This document shows positions 57,935-64,000 of a DNA stretch of 64,000 nt, piece after piece. Numbering within the stretch: the first letter of the stretch is position 1; the number at the start of each line of letters is the position of its first letter. The notes beneath the pieces are model-generated. The model was not told where the DNA came from, did no database searches, and was given only the letters and a program-made list of their open reading frames with translations. The stretch lies in NCBI RefSeq assembly GCF_009905375.1, contig NC_133656.1, positions 228,373,739 to 228,437,738 on the forward strand. Reading direction: 5' to 3'. A program made the translations under genes and the position numbers. The stretch comes from Apium graveolens. Taxonomy: Eukaryota > Streptophyta > Magnoliopsida > Apiales > Apiaceae.

Positions 57935-60900
57935 ATGGAGCCTCTACCAGTGGGATACAGATTCAGGCCAACGGACGAGGAACTAATTAATCACTATCTC
58001 AGGCTTAAAATTAACGGATTTAACAAGGAAGTCGATGTTATTCGCGAGGTTGATATTTGTAAATGCGAACCCTGGGATTTACCTGGTATTTTCTCTCTCT
58101 CCTTTTTTATAATTTAATCCTTTTCTCAAAGCTTTCTTTTAAATTTGGATCTGAATCACTTTTATTACGTTATGTTGATTCAAGTATATTCGTAGTTTGA
58201 CGGAAAATGACCTAGCTATTTTTGTGTGATTTTTCGATTTTTGATAGATAAAGAGGGAGCTAAATTTAACTATAACTAAAATATATATATGTTCGAAACA
58301 GGTCATCGTTTACATTAGTTACCTGCCTGCTATTATATACGATTTTTTGGGGATAATTTCTATGTTAATTGTGCGCCTGCTATTCTTTATGATTTTTTTG
58401 GGGATAATTTATATGTACTGGTTGTTTTTGAAATAATTTATGTCTTCAATACTAAGTGTTGTCCTGTTCGTAACTACGGTACAGGCAATGTCGTCTGCAA
58501 CTTTATGTTGCTCAATATATTAGGCTAGGCTTATAGATTTCTACAGTGTGCATCCATTTTCCCTTGTTAGTTTAGAAGTTATACATTCTACAACCATCTG
58601 AAACTGAATTGTTTAAGTGACTAGACTCAAAAGCACCGTGGAAGATGAAATATTATTAATGGTTCTCTAACTGATGTCTGTGACGAATAAGAACATACTA
58701 CACGTTTTTAAAATTAAGATTGAGAGGGAGTCCACAAATGTATTCTTTTTAGTGAACAATTGACATCCTACGAACCTGATGAAACTTTAAGTGGATATAG
58801 GATTTTGATCCCCTTCCTCCTTGATGTTGGACAAGGAGTTAAAAGAAGAAAAACTATCAAAAGATAGATATGGGCCATAAGGCAGATTAACCGCAAGATA
58901 ATCAACAAACCCTAAGCTGCGGTCACCTCTGTGCATTTAAAATTGTAGAAGAGGAGAATTTGTATGGCTCAAAACCTCTGACGAGAGAGAGAGAGAGAAA
59001 AAAAAATTAATTTTAAAGATCAATTAGAGTTTTCTAATAATAAAATATTATTTTTATATATAGGACAAACAACCCTAGTACTTAACCAACATGTTTTCTA
59101 ATAAGGAAACTAATAAAAAAAAAGACAGATTCATTTTATTATTTTACTACGATAATATAGAATATTTCTAATAATATTAAAATATTTTAATTTAACAGAT
59201 TACAATTAACTCTATTCTTAAACAATAGCATAAGATAAATACAAATGAACATATTTATTCTGTGATATACCTTCAGTTTCTTAACCTATGTAAATTAAGG
59301 TTAATCTTAACAGGGCATGCAATTCTTATTTTTCAATAGCCATGCTAGTAGTCACATGCTCTAATTATATGATCGAAGACATAGCCTCTTTCACAAGGTA
59401 ATTGACAGGGACTGTATTATATGCAAAATTTCTTTTTGTAATTTCGAGGGATGCAAAATATTTCTCGGAATTCATGCCCTTTCCAGGTGGCCCATGATAG
59501 TTTGACTAAAGTACTTGTACGATTTGCTAACTTTGTATCCACTATTACTTTTGTCAAAGATTCATGAATATGTAGACTTTTCACTAATGTGGTGGACAAG
59601 TTCTCATGTCGAATAAGGTATTTCATGCTTAGCCCGTCAGTGCAGAAGTGAAGTGTAGGCACAGCACAGATGGTTCCAGCACAAACATTTCTTTCTGCTG
59701 ACAGCAATACTTGCATATTTTTCTACAGTCTTTGAAGTTGTATTGGCCTTTGAGAAATCCATCTAATTAAATTTTAAAACACATATACTGATCTTTTGGT
59801 AAGCATGCCGAGTCTCCCAAACCTATATAACTGTTTTAATACATAACTAATCAAGTTCTTGATTTTAAATCTCTCCATTCCAATGAGATTGTAATTTTGG
59901 TCAAACTTTAATGTGTAATAAAAGCCCTCTGTTCTCAGTTTTGATCGCCGCTAATTATAATCTCGATAGTTTTAGCAGTATAACATTATTGGATGATCAT
60001 CCTCTATAGGAATTAGGAAGTGTCCAGTTTTTCTCTCTCAGACCACCCTAGTGCAAGTCCTTCTTTCTCAGTTTGATTTCCACAAATTCTTATTTCGTTT
60101 TTGGCAACATAGCCTTCCTTGATGATCATCCCCATTAGGAAACTAAGAAGTCATCTGCATTCTGATACAGCCTAACTCTTGGAAATATAGAGGGAGAAGA
60201 GAAGAAATGTAGATAAAGTGTACCTATCATTTCAAAATTATATTAAGTAATACAAATAATGGAAACTAACAGCCTTGACATTTCTTCTCAGAGGGCATTA
60301 AGTTAGGTTAAAGGTCATTGCCTCTGGCTTTTCGCATGTATTTCACCATAGATTTATTAACAACTTTAATTTGCTATCGGATCAAATTGAGAAATTTGTT
60401 ACTTTTGTTGTTGTGGTGATCAAAGACTTCTAAGTAAATTCTTGTCACTTGTTAATGCAATTCTTTTAATTTGTTTAAATGGATAGGCTGATTTTTTTGT
60501 TATAATTGAACATGTTCCGTACTAATTTCTAGATAAAAAATGAAAAAGGAACATTAGAGTAATGGATATAAGCAGTGTATTTGAAGTTATTAAATATCTT
60601 TTATATTTTCTTGCTATTTTTCTCTGAACTTTCAGCCTTTTCTTCTTCTATGTTTTAATGTTCTGTCTTCTTTGTACAGATCTATCAATGGTAGAGTCGA
60701 TTGATAATGAGTGGTTTTTCTTCTGTCCTAGGGATCGAAAGTATCAGAGTGGACAACGAGCCAACAGAGCAACAGTAGCTGGGTACTGGAAAGCTACTGG
60801 TAAAGATAGGTTTATTAAGTCTGGTAGAGGAATGAACGTGATCGGTAGGAAGAAGACTTTAGTCTTCTATACGGGGCGTGCTCCCAGGGGTAATAGGACT

Positions 60901-63546
60901 CATTGGGTAATCCATGAGTACTGTGCTACTGATGATGCCCTTAATGGAAACCATCCTGGACAGGTTCAATATTTGATTCCTTTGTATGTTTTGTTTTACT
61001 ATATTGTCTTTTTAGTGTACTTTAAATCACGATGAACTTCTATATAATAGAGATAAGATCAGAGTAATTTGCGAGGTAAATCTCAAAACAAGGATAAGAA
61101 GCTGTATATTGATAAATATATTAAACCCTCAAGCTGAATACAAGCTACCACAGTTTGAGGATTGGTATAGCCTCCCAAAAAATAAAGTAACACTACTGAA
61201 CTTCTGCATATATCCTCTCTATTTTTCTATCAGTATCTCATACTTTCTAAACACCTTTAACCTCCCCACTTGACTTTACTTTCTTACTATTATATTTCGT
61301 GCTGTGGCACACTCTTTTTTCTTGTTACCCTTCCTCCTTGTGTAAGTAATTACCATGGGGGCCTACTCCTTGATCCCTTGCATAGTTTTTAACATTGTGC
61401 TGTATGTTGCAATTTATGGCTCTGTTTATATCATTAATTTTTTTTTGATATCCTGTTGGTTCTTAAAATGGATGTTTTACAAGCTTACACGATAAGTGTG
61501 GTGCTTTTAGCCGTGGGTCCACAGAGAATAAATAAGCATGATTACACCCTTAATAACTAGAACAGGAATTAAAACCAAAGGTTTCCATGTCAATTACTAT
61601 CAGGCTCTTAAATAAGCATGCATATTGTATATTTAACGTTAGTCACCACTCATTATATTCTGTTTAAAGAGAAACATATTTCCAACATCAATAAGTATTA
61701 AGAGTTTCTTTAGCTTTCCCATGCAGCAAGTTACTGCATGAATTAATTGCCTTGCGATGTTTTATCTTTGGAATTTTTAATTGTTTTGTTATGTATTCTC
61801 CCTCCCTCATGCAGAGTGCCTTTGTAATCTGTCGTCTTTTTAAGAAGCATGATGGGAAACTGGATGAGGTGACTGAAAGTTCCAACGGTGATGAAGTTGA
61901 ACAGAAAGTGTCTTCTTCCACTGTTAAACTTTCTGCCGAAGATACTCAGTCAGAGCAAGAGACTCCAATGTCAAGCCCACAAGCTGGAGTGCAGTCGTCA
62001 AGGATTAAAGAGGATTTAGATGTAAGTGATAGAAATATATTTGCTGACAACCGCATTAGCACTGATCTGTACAGAAATACTTGCCCCTCTGATGATGCTG
62101 AAGGTACTGGTAAACACACTATACCCATTCAGGTGAGCAGAGTAGTTGTAGTTTGCATTTGGGTTTGTGACAGTGCTTTCAAGTGAGGAAATTATTGAAT
62201 ATACGGAATCCTTTTATGCCACAGGCAGATAAAAGCATGGAGATTGCGTTAGGAGATTTCAATGAACTACAGGACCTTCCGGGTTCAAAAATCTTTTCCC
62301 CATTACACATGCAGATGGGCAATGAATTTGGATCTGTGTTTTTCCCGAACCCTGTCTCTTTCAGCTATGAAAATATGCCAGTGCAGTTTCAGTATGGTTC
62401 TAATACTGTGGATATTGCAGACTATCTAGTTAGTTCAGATGAATGTTCAGGCAGTCGCCAAATTCCTGGTGTTAATTGCGAAACCCAAAAGTTCACTAAC
62501 GACAACAGGAATTTTGTTAAGGATCCTGGATCATGCTGGGAGTCGGATCTTGAAATATCTCAAGGACAGGTATAATGAGTAACCCCCTTCTGTTAAGGAT
62601 ACTTGATTTATTTTAGGATTGTTGTATGTTCATGTTTCATGTGTGTAGTCATGCTTTAATCGGACATTTGTAAAAATATTATTTGGGAGGCTTATTGACT
62701 CGGAAAGTGCCGCTTCTGCAGATCTCAATGCCTGCAGGAAATTGTTCAATGCCTGGTTGCATCAATCAAGACGGGGGAGGGGATATTGTTGAGTTGCAAT
62801 GTGGTTCTTCATCTGCTCTGTCTGTTGATGACCAAATCTGTAACCCGCGGAATTTGGATGGCTCTCACACCAACAACCATGCACTTGATGTTGATGATAA
62901 TACTCGTGCTGGAATTAAAATTAGGTCTCGCCAAACCGATAATCAAGCAGTTACTCGTAAAATTGTGTTGCAGGGAATTGCATCCAAAAGAATTCGCTTA
63001 CAAAATAAACCTAAAATCAGGTCAGTTTCCCGCAGACTGCCTAAGTCTTTGAGCTTTGATGTCGAAAAGTCTGATGCAAGAGCTTCATATACTGAGGTAT
63101 TAGATCTTTCTCTTTTTCTGAAAAATAAATAGTTATTGGGAAGGGTTCTGATTTGTAATATATATAATAAATGAGACTGGAAGGTATTTAATTTTTCCTC
63201 CAACAAGCATTGATTATTTGAACGGTTAAGTGGGATTTTAATTATGTATCATATGGTTTTGCAGGCCAAAGAAGCAACTGCGAAGTGTAATTTTATTATG
63301 CCCGCTGATGCCGCTTCTGTTACAGATGAATTTGTGGGAGTTTCACTGGTCCAATCTAATCATGGAGTAATAATTCGCAAACTGCCTTCTAGATGGATTG
63401 GCAAACTACTCAATGTTCCAGCTGTGCTCTTAAAGGAGGCTCCTGTTTATTGCTTCACTTTTTCGTATATGCATATTTGGAGAACACTTGTGGCGGTTGG
63501 TTTGGTAATATTAGTAGCCGGCATCTGTAGAAACCTTCTGTTATAG
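57935..63546 (+). CDS. Membrane-anchored NAC transcription factor (NTL type)
   Basis: There are six exons, 57935-58085, 60680-60963, 61815-62132, 62225-62569, 62722-63096 and 63265-63546, all in frame to give 584 residues. The N-terminal NAC DNA-binding domain (residues 1 to about 160) shows all five subdomains: [50 protein letters not shown] with [26 protein letters not shown] with WVIHEY; and [11 protein letters not shown] long acidic, Ser-rich middle region follows. The last about 20 residues ([20 protein letters not shown]) form one membrane span. Such NTL proteins are held at the ER or plasma membrane and released by proteolysis under stress. Intron 1 is 2.6 kb. No lesion is seen. Confidence 0.92.
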
Positions 63547-64000
63547 GGTTCCACAAGGGAAGGCTGTCCTGTGTGTAATTAGCCCCAGTTAGTGTTATTT
63601 TTATATATAATTATCTAATCTTAATCTGTAGTGGAGTTTCAGATAAAAGTATGTAGGGTACTATAACTCCGTAGAGAAATTTTATTTTTGGTTGTGTTGT
63701 TATTATCCATAATATTTAGATTAATTGGGTTTAGCATGGAGGGAAGATGCTGAAACTTTCTTGGTATCCAGATTGTTCTTGCAACTTAGTTTGTATATTA
63801 AATTAACAATGTAATCATTAGTAAAATGGACTCTTCCACTCTATTTTGTTATGTTAATTTTTTCACTTTATTTCTGTAACTGGCATGCTTGATTGACTTT
63901 TTCCCTAAATGATTCATCATAGTCTTTTTAATGTAGACATTTTTAGGTGTTTTTTTACAGTCGTGCAATTGATATTGATGCACAGATTAGCTTTGCTGTT
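63547..64000 (+). other. 3' region of the NAC gene
   Basis: This is AT-rich non-coding DNA, probably the 3' untranslated region and downstream sequence of the NAC gene. No other feature is seen before the window ends. Confidence 0.5.

Noticed and set aside
59417..59716. 99-codon reverse-strand ORF in NAC intron 1, with a plus-strand [12 protein letters not shown] string resembling RNase H of LINE elements
   Set aside because: The match is only a few residues, both readings are broken by stops, and no LINE RT sequence or poly-A tail is nearby.

Overview
This is a window of AT-rich nuclear DNA from a flowering plant, almost certainly a eudicot. The evidence is spliced GT-AG genes of plant-specific families (NAC, LORELEI-like, UNC93-like) embedded in nested Copia and Gypsy LTR retrotransposons, a Helitron, a hAT MITE and Stowaway MITEs. 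An asterid such as a member of the carrot family would fit the repeat types, but that is inference only. No virus-, prokaryote- or organelle-like block is present.

Layout. 1-10131: a decayed minus-strand Copia element (its 3' part lies beyond the window start), split by a young 5.9 kb non-autonomous LTR element (138-6013) with apparently identical LTRs and a 5-bp target duplication. 10132-18459: gene-poor DNA with a 2.2 kb minus-strand Helitron (12222-14435) that carries a Stowaway MITE and tRNA-like repeats, a probable TIR element (about 15728-16513) and a 676-bp hAT MITE (16999-17674). 18460-28151: a gene island holding an UNC93-like membrane protein, a LORELEI-like GPI-anchored protein, a Kazal-like secreted protein and an intact nine-exon mitochondrial stomatin-like (SPFH) gene, here SLP-A, on the minus strand. 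28816-37159: a chromodomain Gypsy element lacking reverse transcriptase; its 5' LTR is itself split by a 4 kb solo LTR. 37226-51696: a second stomatin-like gene (SLP-B), a tandem paralogue with the same nine-exon plan, whose exon 1 is split by a 10.5 kb Copia element (40992-51481) that in turn contains another Copia element (41947-49680). 53705-56080: ribosomal protein L9 (uL6) on the minus strand. 57935-63546: a NAC transcription factor with a C-terminal membrane anchor.

The cellular genes do not form a pathway; they are ordinary separately transcribed plant genes. The most interesting point is at SLP-B. The Copia insertion lies in the same orientation as the gene, and its downstream LTR ends with a TATA-like box followed by a first ATG that is in frame with the remaining SLP-B exon. 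The element may therefore have supplied a new promoter and start codon for a shortened protein. Second is the young element at 138-6013: it has no polymerase but carries a Gag fragment, a small apparently promoter-bearing ORF and an 873-codon ORF of unknown function.

All exon boundaries were placed by hand from splice signals, reading-frame continuity and family knowledge. No alignment or database search was run.
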